The translations under genes were made by a program, and so were the position numbers. 64,000 nt of DNA, taken from the NCBI GenBank assembly GCA_039030555.1, contig JBCCDY010000007.1, positions 1 through 64,000 on the forward strand. Reading direction: 5' to 3'. Below, piece by piece: positions 9,202 through 17,159 of this stretch. Position 1 is the stretch's first letter, and each line of letters opens with the position of its first letter. This DNA is from JBCCDY01 sp039030555. GTDB taxonomy: Bacteria > Bacteroidota > Bacteroidia > Cytophagales > Cyclobacteriaceae. The notes under the pieces were generated by a model. The model searched no databases and was not told where the DNA came from. It saw nothing but the letters and a program-made list of their open reading frames with translations.

Positions 9202-10503
9202 TTACCGCCTTTTTTTAGGATTCCTTTTCTTATCGCCTTTGCTTTTTCTATCCTTCTTTTCGTGAAACGCACCCTTGAAATCAGGGTTTTCCCATCGCTT
9301 TTGCCTATCAATTTCTCTTGCCATCTCTATATGCTCCCACTTTTCGGTCTTGTACATTTCTATTTCTTCAGGAACACTTAACAAAGGTATTTTTGATTGA
9401 ATCAGTTTCTCGATTTTTTCGATATGATATTCTTCTGATTTTGCCATAAAGGTGATAGCGATCCCTTTATTAAAAGCTCTACCAGTCCGGCCTATTCTAT
9501 GGACGTAGTCTTCATAAATAATAGGCACATCAAAATTGATCACATGGCTCACATCACTAACATCTATACCTCTTGCTACAACATCGGTTGCTACAAGAAT
9601 CCGAACCTCACCTTGTTTAAAAGCATCGATTGAGTTTAGTCGTGTATTTTGTGCTTTATTTCCATGGATCACCCTGACTTCGTCTTCTAACTTTCTATCC
9701 AGGTATTTAAAAACGTTATCCGCATTTTTTTTAGTACGTGTGAATACGATTACCCTCTTTAAGTCATCAGAATTCAATAACAAATGATTTAAAAGACTTA
9801 TTTTACTTCTGAGGTTTGGGACAGAATAAAGTCTTTGCTCTACAGTTTCGGCAGCGGTAGCAGAAGGACTAATCTCTATTTTGACGGGGAACTCAAGAAA
9901 TTCATGAGATAGCTCAATCACTTTTTCCGGTATGGTTGCCGAAAACAATAAATTCTGTCTTTTTTTAACTGGGATCACTTCTAGAATTCTTCTGATCTGA
10001 GGCATAAAACCCATATCCATCATTTTATCGGCTTCATCAATAACTAGGGTTTGAACGAGTTTGGTAACGAGTTTCTCGGCGAGGTATACGTCCATAAACC
10101 TTCCCGGTGTAGCAACAATTACATCAGATCCTTTTTCCAGATTTTCGATCTGTGTTTTAGGGCCGACACCACCGTACAACTCAACTACCCTCAAATCAGT
10201 ATAAGCAGAAAGTTTCCTGAAATTATCGGCAGTTTGAGTGGCTAGCTCTCTGGTTGGAGATAAGATTAAAGCACGCGGTAGTTCTCCTTGTGCGTACTTT
10301 AGTTTCATAATTAAAGGAATTACGAAAGCCGCAGTTTTTCCAGTGCCAGTTTGTGCTATACCAAGTATATCTTGACCATTCAAGGCGATAGGAATGGATT
10401 TTTTTTGAATATCAGTAGGTTTTTTATGCCCCAGGTCGTCAATAGCATTGAGTATTTGACGGTTTATTTTAAAATCTTCGAATGAAGTAATTACTTTACT
10501 CAA
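9202..10503 (-). CDS. DEAD-box RNA helicase (RhlE-like)
   Basis: An ATP-dependent RNA helicase for RNA remodelling or ribosome assembly, 433 residues. Seen in order: Q-motif region (KKPTDIQKKSIPIAL), Walker A AQTGTGKT, PTRELA, DEAD box VIDEADKMMDMGF, SAT motif FSATIP, motif V VATDVVARGIDV and motif VI HRIGRTGRA. The tail is short and Lys/Arg-rich, as in RhlE. The start appears to be TTG at 10503, with no usable ATG before the conserved domain. Divergent from pyrC (44 bp). Confidence 0.92.
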   Translation of the reverse strand: MSKVITSFEDFKINRQILNAIDDLGHKKPTDIQKKSIPIALNGQDILGIAQTGTGKTAAFVIPLIMKLKYAQGELPRALILSPTRELATQTADNFRKLSAYTDLRVVELYGGVGPKTQIENLEKGSDVIVATPGRFMDVYLAEKLVTKLVQTLVIDEADKMMDMGFMPQIRRILEVIPVKKRQNLLFSATIPEKVIELSHEFLEFPVKIEISPSATAAETVEQRLYSVPNLRSKISLLNHLLLNSDDLKRVIVFTRTKKNADNVFKYLDRKLEDEVRVIHGNKAQNTRLNSIDAFKQGEVRILVATDVVARGIDVSDVSHVINFDVPIIYEDYVHRIGRTGRAFNKGIAITFMAKSEEYHIEKIEKLIQSKIPLLSVPEEIEMYKTEKWEHIEMAREIDRQKRWENPDFKGAFHEKKDRKSKGDKKRNPKKRR

Positions 10504-10514
10504 GTTGCTATTGG

Positions 10515-10522
10515 TAGATTTG
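10515..10522 (+). promoter_or_regulatory. -7 promoter box upstream of pyrC
   Basis: TAGATTTG matches TAnnTTTG and lies 25 bp before the pyrC ATG. No TTTG is found at the expected -33 distance, so support is partial. Confidence 0.4.
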
Positions 10523-10547
10523 AATTCAAAATTTAACAGAAATTAAT

Positions 10548-11888
10548 ATGTCATCACATTTAATCGTTAACGCTAAAGTAGTCAATGAAGGGAACATCAC
10601 CGAGAAAGACGTATTGATCAAAGATGGGAGAATAGAAAAAATAGGGGATAATCTTCAGTCGCATGAGGCTGATTCCGTCCATGATGGTGCAGGTAAATAT
10701 TTGTTACCCGGTGCTATTGACGATCAGGTCCATTTTAGGGAACCGGGACTAACTCATAAAGCCGAAATTTATACAGAAGCTAGAGCGGCAGTTGCAGGGG
10801 GCATCACTTCTTTCATGGAGATGCCAAATACAATTCCTCAGGCAGTTACTCAGGAATTGCTTGAAGACAAATATAAAATAGCTACCCAACGGTCTCTAGG
10901 AAATTATTCATTCTTTATGGGCGCCACAAATGATAACCTCGAAGAAGTTCTTAAAACGGATAAATCTAAAGTATGCGGAGTCAAAATCTTTATGGGGTCT
11001 AGTACCGGTAATATGCTTGTTGATGATGGGAAAGCACTGGAAGGACTTTTTTCAAAGCTGGACATACAAATTGCCACACACTGTGAAGATGAGGCTACCA
11101 TACAATCCAATCTTTCTAAATTCAAGCATAAATACGGTGATGAAATACCTATTGAAGCGCATCCGGAAATAAGAAGTAGAGAGGCTTGTTATAAATCGTC
11201 TTCTATGGCTGTAGACCTTGCCAAAAAGCATGGAACAAAACTTCATATCCTTCACATTTCAACAGCGGAAGAATTAGAGCTTTTCGATAACTCCCAACCT
11301 TTAGAGCAAAAGAGGATTACTTCAGAAGCTTGTATCCATCATTTATGGTTTGATGATAGTTATTATAAAACGAAAGGAACACTGATTAAATGGAATCCGG
11401 CTGTAAAAACTAAAAATGATCGGGAAGAAATTTTTAAAGGTGTACTCTCAGATAAAATAGATGTAATAGCCACAGACCACGCACCACATACCTCAGATGA
11501 AAAAAATAATAAATATCTGAAAGCGCCGTCTGGCGGACCACTTGTTCAGCACAGTATCGTTGCTATGCTGGAATTTTATAAAAACGGTAAGATTAGTCTG
11601 GAGAAAATTGTAGAGAAAATGAGCCATAGCCCCGCTAAACTTTTCCAGATTAAGGAAAGAGGCTTTATACGCGAAGGATATTGGGCTGATCTGGTTTTAG
11701 TTGATTTGAACGCTCCGTGGATAGTTTCGAAAGATAATATTTTAGCTAAATGCGGCTGGTCTCCATTTGAAGGGCAAACTTTTGATTCAAGAATCCAAAA
11801 AACCTGGGTTTCGGGACATCTCGCTTATAATGAAGGAATATTCCATGAACAAAAGATGGGTGAGCGAATGTTGTTTGATAGAAACTGA
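10548..11888 (+). CDS. pyrC: Dihydroorotase (class I type)
   Basis: Cyclises carbamoyl aspartate to dihydroorotate in pyrimidine synthesis; 446 residues, amidohydrolase fold. Seen are DDQVHFREPGLTHK (about 62-75), KIFMGSSTGNMLVD (the metal-bridging Lys region), ATHCEDE, LHILHIST and IATDHAPHT. The usual HxH metal motif is QxH here (DQVHFR); as I recall, the Porphyromonas enzyme has the same substitution, so it looks lineage-typical. Later pyrimidine genes (pyrF, pyrD) are elsewhere in the window. A 164-bp gap with a promoter separates it from hemA. Confidence 0.93.
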   Translation: MSSHLIVNAKVVNEGNITEKDVLIKDGRIEKIGDNLQSHEADSVHDGAGKYLLPGAIDDQVHFREPGLTHKAEIYTEARAAVAGGITSFMEMPNTIPQAVTQELLEDKYKIATQRSLGNYSFFMGATNDNLEEVLKTDKSKVCGVKIFMGSSTGNMLVDDGKALEGLFSKLDIQIATHCEDEATIQSNLSKFKHKYGDEIPIEAHPEIRSREACYKSSSMAVDLAKKHGTKLHILHISTAEELELFDNSQPLEQKRITSEACIHHLWFDDSYYKTKGTLIKWNPAVKTKNDREEIFKGVLSDKIDVIATDHAPHTSDEKNNKYLKAPSGGPLVQHSIVAMLEFYKNGKISLEKIVEKMSHSPAKLFQIKERGFIREGYWADLVLVDLNAPWIVSKDNILAKCGWSPFEGQTFDSRIQKTWVSGHLAYNEGIFHEQKMGERMLFDRN

Positions 11889-12007
11889 TCATAATCAGTA
11901 GAAAAACTGATGATTGTTAAGTGGCCCCATGGGTGCTTCACTTAGTTTTGTTCATAACTAATTGGCTATTTATACTCGTTTTAAATTACAAAGCGAAGTC
12001 TAATGGT

Positions 12008-12038
12008 TTTGGTACAATTAGTTTATACTATATTTTTG
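12008..12038 (+). promoter_or_regulatory. Promoter of hemA
   Basis: TTTG (12008-12011), a 19-bp spacer and TATTTTTG (12031-12038) give an excellent match to the Bacteroidota housekeeping promoter. The predicted start near 12045 leaves only about 8 nt of leader before the ATG at 12053. Confidence 0.68.
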
Positions 12039-12052
12039 TGATCTGATTAGGT

Positions 12053-13315
12053 ATGCATAATTCATTTAGAGCATTAAGTTTATCGTATAAAAACGCACCC
12101 GTAGACGTAAGGGAGTGCGTTTCTTTTGATCCCAATCAAACTTCGGATATACTCATGAAGATGAGAGAAGTTTTTGGGTTAGAGGAAATACTATTGATCT
12201 CGACCTGTAATAGAACAGAGGTTTATTATACCAATAGTGAAAATATTTCCAGAGAAATTATTAAGCTGTTAGCAACGTATAAAGGCCTTAAAGCAGATCA
12301 ACTAACTAACTATTTTACACTTTTTGAAGGCGAAAAGGCAGTTAGCCAATTATTTAGAGTATCTCTAGGTTTAGAAGCTAAGGTTGTTGGAGATCTTCAA
12401 ATAACCAGTCAAATCAAAAATGCATACCAAGCCTCTGCTGATCTCGAATTAGCTGGGCCTTTTCTCCATAGATTATTACATACTATCTTTTTCTCTAATA
12501 AAAGAGTGGTTCAGGAAACTGCTTTCAGAGATGGCGCAGCTTCAGTCTCTTATGCTGCTAAGGAGTTAATAGAAGATTTAACAAAAGAAGTTGTCGATCC
12601 AAAAATCTTATTGATTGGTGTTGGAGAGATTGGAGAGGCGGCAGCTAAGAATTTAGCAGACTCTGGTTTTAATGGAGTAACAGTTATTAATAGAACTAAA
12701 ATCAAAGCTCAGGAGCTAGCAGCGGATTGTGGTTTTAAATGGATGGATTACGACCAGTTGAACGAAGCTATTGAAAATCACGATCTAATAATTACTTCAC
12801 TGGGTTCTGAACAGCCAATTATTGATAAAAGGTTACTGGAGACGATGAACCTTTTAACATTCAAGTACTTTATTGATCTTTCAGTACCAAGAGCTGTAAA
12901 TCCTGATGTCGAAGAATTGCCGGGAGTTGTAGTATACAATGTTGATGATATTCAGAGTAAAGCAAATGAAGCTTTAGATAAGCGAATGGCTTCTATCCCC
13001 GCGGTGGAAGAAATAGTAGAGAGTGGAATTCATGACTTCGGTAATTGGAGTAAGGAAATGGAGGTATCACCTACCATTCAGAAGTTAAAAGGTGCTCTGG
13101 AGACCATTAGAAAGGAAGAGATCAGCAGGTATATAAAAGACCTTGACGATGATGAGGAAAAGAAGATAGAGCTGATCACTAAAAATATAATGCAGAAGAT
13201 TATTAAGCTTCCTGTTCTACAATTGAAAGCAGCTTGTAAAAGAGGAGAAGCTGATACATTAATTGACGTTTTGAGCGATCTTTTTGATCTTGAACGAACA
13301 CCTCAGAAAAAATAA
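12053..13315 (+). CDS. hemA: Glutamyl-tRNA reductase
   Basis: Reduces glutamyl-tRNA to glutamate-1-semialdehyde, the first committed step of C5 heme synthesis. The 420 residues show the catalytic-Cys motif ISTCNRTEVYY (Cys at about 52), the substrate region VVGDLQITSQIKNAYQ, the NADPH Rossmann motif GVGEIGEAAAKNL and a helical C-terminal dimerisation domain. No other heme gene is adjacent. A strong terminator follows. Confidence 0.95.
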   Translation: MHNSFRALSLSYKNAPVDVRECVSFDPNQTSDILMKMREVFGLEEILLISTCNRTEVYYTNSENISREIIKLLATYKGLKADQLTNYFTLFEGEKAVSQLFRVSLGLEAKVVGDLQITSQIKNAYQASADLELAGPFLHRLLHTIFFSNKRVVQETAFRDGAASVSYAAKELIEDLTKEVVDPKILLIGVGEIGEAAAKNLADSGFNGVTVINRTKIKAQELAADCGFKWMDYDQLNEAIENHDLIITSLGSEQPIIDKRLLETMNLLTFKYFIDLSVPRAVNPDVEELPGVVVYNVDDIQSKANEALDKRMASIPAVEEIVESGIHDFGNWSKEMEVSPTIQKLKGALETIRKEEISRYIKDLDDDEEKKIELITKNIMQKIIKLPVLQLKAACKRGEADTLIDVLSDLFDLERTPQKK

Positions 13316-13333
13316 ATTCATAACATAAATCTG

Positions 13334-13373
13334 AAAAAAGCTCCGTCCCGATACTTTGGGACGGAGCTTTTTT
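13334..13373 (+). terminator. Intrinsic terminator of hemA
   Basis: A 16-bp perfect stem: AAAAAAGCTCCGTCCC (13334-13349), 8-nt loop, GGGACGGAGCTTTTTT (13358-13373). It begins 18 bp after the hemA stop and its flanks make it potentially bidirectional. Its T-tract overlaps the probable TTG start codon of lpxH at 13372. Confidence 0.88.
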
Positions 13374-14181
13374 GTTTATTTCGACACCGTTGAGCAAATC
13401 GTTTGAACATATCAAAAGCCTTGAAGAAGGAAAGAAATTATACTTTGCTTCAGATTTTCATTTGGGGGCTCCTGATCAGGAAGCCAGCCAGGAAAGAGAG
13501 CGCAGAATAATTAGGTGGATCGATTTTACAAAAAGGGATGCAGCGGCCTTTTTCTTCGTTGGTGATATTTTTGATTTTTGGTATGAGTACTCAAAAGTTA
13601 TTCCCAAAGGTTTTGTAAGGTTTATCGGTAAGATTGCTGAACTTCACGACCAGGGAATACCCGTATATTTTTTTGGAGGCAACCACGATATGTGGATGTA
13701 TAGTTACTTTCAAAAAGAGATTGGTATTGAAGTAATTCTTGACCCTGTTTCATTTGAATGCAACGGAAAGTATTTCCACATAAGTCACGGCGATGGTCTA
13801 GGGCCTGGGGACTACTTTTATAAATTTCTGAAGAAGATTTTTAGAGGTTCGGTTACTCGATTTTTCTTTCATCTTCTACATCCCGACTTGGGAATCGGTT
13901 TAGCACATGCATGGTCTAAATCCAGCCGTTCACATAATAGTTCAAAATCAACCAATGAAGCTGATTCTGTCGTTCCGGATAAAGAAATTCTTTTGAGTTA
14001 CAGTAAATCTATTCAAGAAAAGACGCCACATGATTATTATATTTTTGGCCACCGTCACATTCCGATGAGCCTTCAAGTCAGCGATAAGTCCTATTATTAC
14101 AATCTTGGAGAATGGATCAAATATTTCACGTATGGCGTTTATGAAAAAGAAGATTTCCATTTAATGAAATTTGAAGGTTAA
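13372..14181 (+). CDS. lpxH: UDP-2,3-diacylglucosamine diphosphatase
   Basis: Hydrolyses UDP-diacylglucosamine to lipid X in lipid A synthesis at the inner membrane face. The calcineurin-like metal motifs are all visible: SDFHLG (about 27-32), GDIFDFWYE, GGNHDMW, SHGDGLGPGD and GHRHIP. Length 269 is normal. There is no ATG before the first motif. TTG at 13372 is used here, preceded by GGAG at 13363, but it lies in the hemA terminator T-tract; TTG at 13390 is an alternative that would give a start just outside it. The next gene overlaps its end by 11 bp. Confidence 0.92.
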   Translation: MFISTPLSKSFEHIKSLEEGKKLYFASDFHLGAPDQEASQERERRIIRWIDFTKRDAAAFFFVGDIFDFWYEYSKVIPKGFVRFIGKIAELHDQGIPVYFFGGNHDMWMYSYFQKEIGIEVILDPVSFECNGKYFHISHGDGLGPGDYFYKFLKKIFRGSVTRFFFHLLHPDLGIGLAHAWSKSSRSHNSSKSTNEADSVVPDKEILLSYSKSIQEKTPHDYYIFGHRHIPMSLQVSDKSYYYNLGEWIKYFTYGVYEKEDFHLMKFEG

Positions 14182-14962
14182 GCATTTCATTATTTTTTTG
14201 TTCTACACCTGTCCAATTTTGCTTCAAGCTCAAAATTGGATAAGAGATTCTGTCGCAACCGGCTTCAAAATAGATCAATATGTTCTAGATCCATTCAATG
14301 GGCTTTATATATCAGATGCAGATGGAAATATTCATAACTTTGATTTTAAAGGTGAAAAGAGAAAAACGTTTAACATCAGGATAAACGAACCAGTTACTGA
14401 TCTATCCATACCTGTCTCCGGAAGGATTGGAGTTTTCTATGAGAATAGACAGCTTTACGTTTTCCTGGACCGTTTTCTAAACGAGCAATCCAGGTTGGAG
14501 ATTCCTGAATTAACTAATGATTATGTTCTTAAAGCAGTTTTAGGGTCTAATAATACCTTGTGGTTACTGACCAGTTTCGGTGATCTTATTAAATATGACT
14601 TACTCATAAGAAAAGAGGTTTTAAGGCAAAATCTATCGAAGGAGATCGAGGACTTAAAAAGTTTGAAAATATCATTTCACGACCATCTGATTCTGATCCA
14701 TGAAGAAAATACCCTGAGTCTTTTTGATGAATTCGGAAATTTTCTTGACCAAATGGACTCGGTTGAAACGAATTTAAAGTTCTATAAAAACAGGTTAATT
14801 GTCAGTAACGCATTTACCTATGATTTATTAGACTTGATCAGTAAGAAAAAAGAGTCGGTACCGATACCCACCCCTTACAGACGCACAAAAAAAGTGCTTA
14901 TCGGTAAAGACAAGCACTTTCATTTTTTCAATAAGTATTTTGAAGTATGGGCTGAACGTTAA
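14171..14962 (+). CDS. Exported protein of unknown function
   Basis: 263 residues beginning with a signal peptide (KHFIIFLFYTCPILLQAQ). The remainder has short repeated beta-type segments (for example GLYISDADGNIHNFDFKG and NTLWLLTSFGDLIKYDL) that suggest a small beta-propeller; this is inference. It starts with TTG at 14171 inside the lpxH 3' end, so the two are probably translationally coupled. Its 3' end overlaps the tolC stop by 4 bp in convergent orientation, and its last 70 bp contain a terminator-like hairpin. Confidence 0.72.
   Translation: MKVKHFIIFLFYTCPILLQAQNWIRDSVATGFKIDQYVLDPFNGLYISDADGNIHNFDFKGEKRKTFNIRINEPVTDLSIPVSGRIGVFYENRQLYVFLDRFLNEQSRLEIPELTNDYVLKAVLGSNNTLWLLTSFGDLIKYDLLIRKEVLRQNLSKEIEDLKSLKISFHDHLILIHEENTLSLFDEFGNFLDQMDSVETNLKFYKNRLIVSNAFTYDLLDLISKKKESVPIPTPYRRTKKVLIGKDKHFHFFNKYFEVWAER
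14891..14920 (-). terminator. Terminator of tolC-like gene, inside the convergent CDS
   Basis: AAAGTGCTT (14891-14899), 12-nt loop, AAGCACTTT (14912-14920). On the minus strand it is followed by seven Ts and lies 39 nt after the tolC-like stop, so it is well placed as that gene's terminator. On the plus strand it is followed by six Ts while still inside the 263-residue coding sequence, 40 bp before its stop. Confidence 0.7.
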
Positions 14963-16362
14963 AGTTCTCCACGATAGATATCAAGTATCTTCTTTCTCAA
15001 TATTACACTGGTTTTTGATTGATTCAATGTTATCTCACCTCTTGTTTTATTATTCAAGCTTTGTAAATAAGTGTAGAAATCGATTCTTCCTGCTGAATAA
15101 CTTGCTTCATTAAATTTGAAAGATTGATCTAATGCTTCAAAATTTTCAACTGCTGCATTATAATTACTTTGAGCGTTTAAAAGGTTTAAATAGGCTTGCT
15201 GAAGATTGTTCTCAAAATTTAACTTCGCTTGTTGCTGACTGATTTCAGCATTATTTACATTAACTCTAGCTCTTTCAATGGCGCTTTTATTGGCAAAGCG
15301 GGTGAAAATTGGAACGTTCATATTGACGCCAAAATATTTTTGTGGGTTTATATCAAAAAACTGATCTCCAAATTCAGCATTAGGATCAAAAGAAAAGCTG
15401 TTGGGTGTACCTTCGGGAGCATTGGGGTCAAAGTTTGGATTTAATGCACCATTAGAGGAATAACTTGTAGCAATTCCAGCTACAAATGAAACTGAGGGAA
15501 GAGTGGCTGATTTTGCAATTAGCAAATTTTTCTGAGAGACTTTTTTTCCTATTTCTGCGCTTTTTAAAGATGGAGAAATCGCAGAGGCCTCTTGGTAGAA
15601 TTCACGGTAATTCTCAGGTGAGGTTATATCTTCTATTGATGCATCTAATTCCTCTAACTCATACTTATAGGCTATTGGATCTAGTTGAATCAACTGCAAC
15701 AATGATAAAAGGTCAGTTTGATACAAATTTTCCAAAGTAACCTTATTTAGGTTTTCATTGGCAATTTCTGATTCCAGATTATATACCTGTTCTAAGTTAT
15801 CTACACCCATTTCAACCCTTTTTTGGGATCTTTTCAACTGTTCAGTAAGAAGACCTAGTCGCTCAATTGAAATGGAAATATTTTGAATGTCGTTCAAAGC
15901 GTTGAGATAGGCATTTAAAACATTTAATTCTGTAATCTGCTTGGTATCTTCCAAGTCGTAGAGCGTAGCCTCCAACGCTAACTGATCTCTTCTCCTAGTA
16001 TTGATGTTATTAAATCCGTTGAACAGATTGACTCTTGTTTCTAATCCAGAATTTATTCTTCCAACCGTTTGATTGAAAATGGCTCCTCTATCGAACTGTA
16101 AACTGTTATTGGCATTGTAACTAGCTGATCCGTTTAGATCTGGCAGATAATTAAACTTGCTTTGATTATAATTTACTTCTGCAATCCTATGATCATTTCT
16201 AGCTAGCTTTAAATTGAGGTTATTTTCTAAAGCAGTTTTTATGCATTCCTCTAAAGTCAATGTCCTAACCTCCCTTTCCTGTCCGTTGGAGGCTACTATA
16301 AATGAAAAGAAAATTAGTGTGAGGGTTAACAGTCTGCGATTCATAATATCTTTTTTTATCAT
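14959..16362 (-). CDS. TolC-family outer membrane channel protein
   Basis: An outer membrane efflux protein that would form the exit duct for a tripartite pump or type I exporter. It has a signal peptide (RRLLTLTLIFFSFIVASNGQ) and then about 440 residues with the two-fold repeated helical pattern of the OEP family, including ECIKTALENNLNLKLARND near the mature N-terminus. Start: ATG 16362, with GGA 5-7 nt before it; ATG 16344 is an alternative. No membrane-fusion or pump gene is adjacent, so its partner must lie elsewhere. Confidence 0.9.
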   Translation of the reverse strand: MIKKDIMNRRLLTLTLIFFSFIVASNGQEREVRTLTLEECIKTALENNLNLKLARNDHRIAEVNYNQSKFNYLPDLNGSASYNANNSLQFDRGAIFNQTVGRINSGLETRVNLFNGFNNINTRRRDQLALEATLYDLEDTKQITELNVLNAYLNALNDIQNISISIERLGLLTEQLKRSQKRVEMGVDNLEQVYNLESEIANENLNKVTLENLYQTDLLSLLQLIQLDPIAYKYELEELDASIEDITSPENYREFYQEASAISPSLKSAEIGKKVSQKNLLIAKSATLPSVSFVAGIATSYSSNGALNPNFDPNAPEGTPNSFSFDPNAEFGDQFFDINPQKYFGVNMNVPIFTRFANKSAIERARVNVNNAEISQQQAKLNFENNLQQAYLNLLNAQSNYNAAVENFEALDQSFKFNEASYSAGRIDFYTYLQSLNNKTRGEITLNQSKTSVILRKKILDIYRGEL

Positions 16363-16552
16363 GTCCAATTTTCCAATAAGTATGCCATTAGATGCAAAGT
16401 ATTGATTTACAGAGTATTAACAATAATTATCGATCTAAATATGTTCGAATTCGGTCATAAATGTACTAAACTGAAACAAGGAACATCAATTAATTTTGCC
16501 GAACATGTGAAAGGCGTCATATTTTGGCAGAGTTTTCGATAACTTTAAACAC

Positions 16553-16927
16553 ATGGGGAGAAAGATATTAGTCATGTTTTTTCTGACAGTGAGTAGTCAA
16601 CTAATCGCCCAAGATTCCTCGTTACTGATTCAACAACCTGAAGATGATCTTAATTATTCCAAAGTCTTATTGAATAATAATTTCGACTTTACTCTAAAAA
16701 ATACTGGAAAGAAAGGGTCTTTTGATGTTAAATTTTATAATTCAACTGAGAAACCGGTTATGATCAAGGTTTACGATGTGATTGGAAACCTTATCATTGA
16801 AGAGGAAATAGGTAAGCTTGGGAATATTGAGAAGCGATATGATTTCTCTGAATATAAATCGAGCCTGTTTCTGGTTGAAATAGGAAACTCAAAATACAAC
16901 CTTACCAAAAGTATTTTCGCAATATAA
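16553..16927 (+). CDS. Small exported protein resembling a T9SS C-terminal sorting tail
   Basis: 124 residues: a signal peptide (KILVMFFLTVSSQLIAQ) followed by about 105 residues. The last 70 residues resemble the Por secretion-tail beta-sandwich: FDVKFYN, MIKVYDVIGNLIIEEEIG, YDFSEYKSSLFLVEI and a final TKSIFAI. The usual upstream PNP box and any cargo domain are absent, so it is a free-standing tail-like domain. It is flanked by a tolC-like gene (divergent) and a two-component system. The similarity is by eye and the function unknown. Confidence 0.6.
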   Translation: MGRKILVMFFLTVSSQLIAQDSSLLIQQPEDDLNYSKVLLNNNFDFTLKNTGKKGSFDVKFYNSTEKPVMIKVYDVIGNLIIEEEIGKLGNIEKRYDFSEYKSSLFLVEIGNSKYNLTKSIFAI

Positions 16928-17035
16928 TAGCACCTCTTTTAGCGGAGATTCCACGACCCCTACTTTCTAAATTTCCTAAAACCGTTTGTAAACGATACAT
17001 CTACTTGTTCATTATCGAACATTTGTGTACTTTTC

Positions 17036-17077
17036 AAAAAGCTCTTTTGCCTGATTTTTAATCATTAAGAGCATTTT
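17036..17077 (+). other. Two-tier inverted repeat between a small exported gene and the NtrC-type regulator
   Basis: Outer arms GCTCTT (17041-17046) and AAGAGC (17067-17072), flanked by A and T tracts, enclose an inner hairpin TGATT-TTT-AATCA (17052-17064). It could terminate the upstream gene, which ends 110 bp earlier, or act as a regulator site for the two-component operon. Confidence 0.4.
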
Positions 17078-17095
17078 GAGCCTAAAATCATCTAT

Positions 17096-17110
17096 TGGCA
17101 CCTTCTTGGG
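17096..17110 (+). promoter_or_regulatory. Weak sigma-54-like promoter site
   Basis: TTGGCACCTTCTTGGG contains a perfect -24 element (TGGCAC) but an imperfect -12 (TTGG in place of TTGC, or one base short in spacing). It lies 50 bp before the start of an NtrC-type activator, which makes autoregulation imaginable. A TATCTTTA box at 17112-17119 is a competing ordinary promoter candidate. Confidence 0.25.
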
Positions 17111-17159
17111 TTATCTTTAGATCGATACAATCTGTAAATGCGATAAAATTTAAGTTTAT

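Noticed and set aside
16928..17035. tRNA or small RNA in the interval before the NtrC-type gene
   Set aside because: No cloverleaf or conserved TYC-loop motif was seen on either strand.
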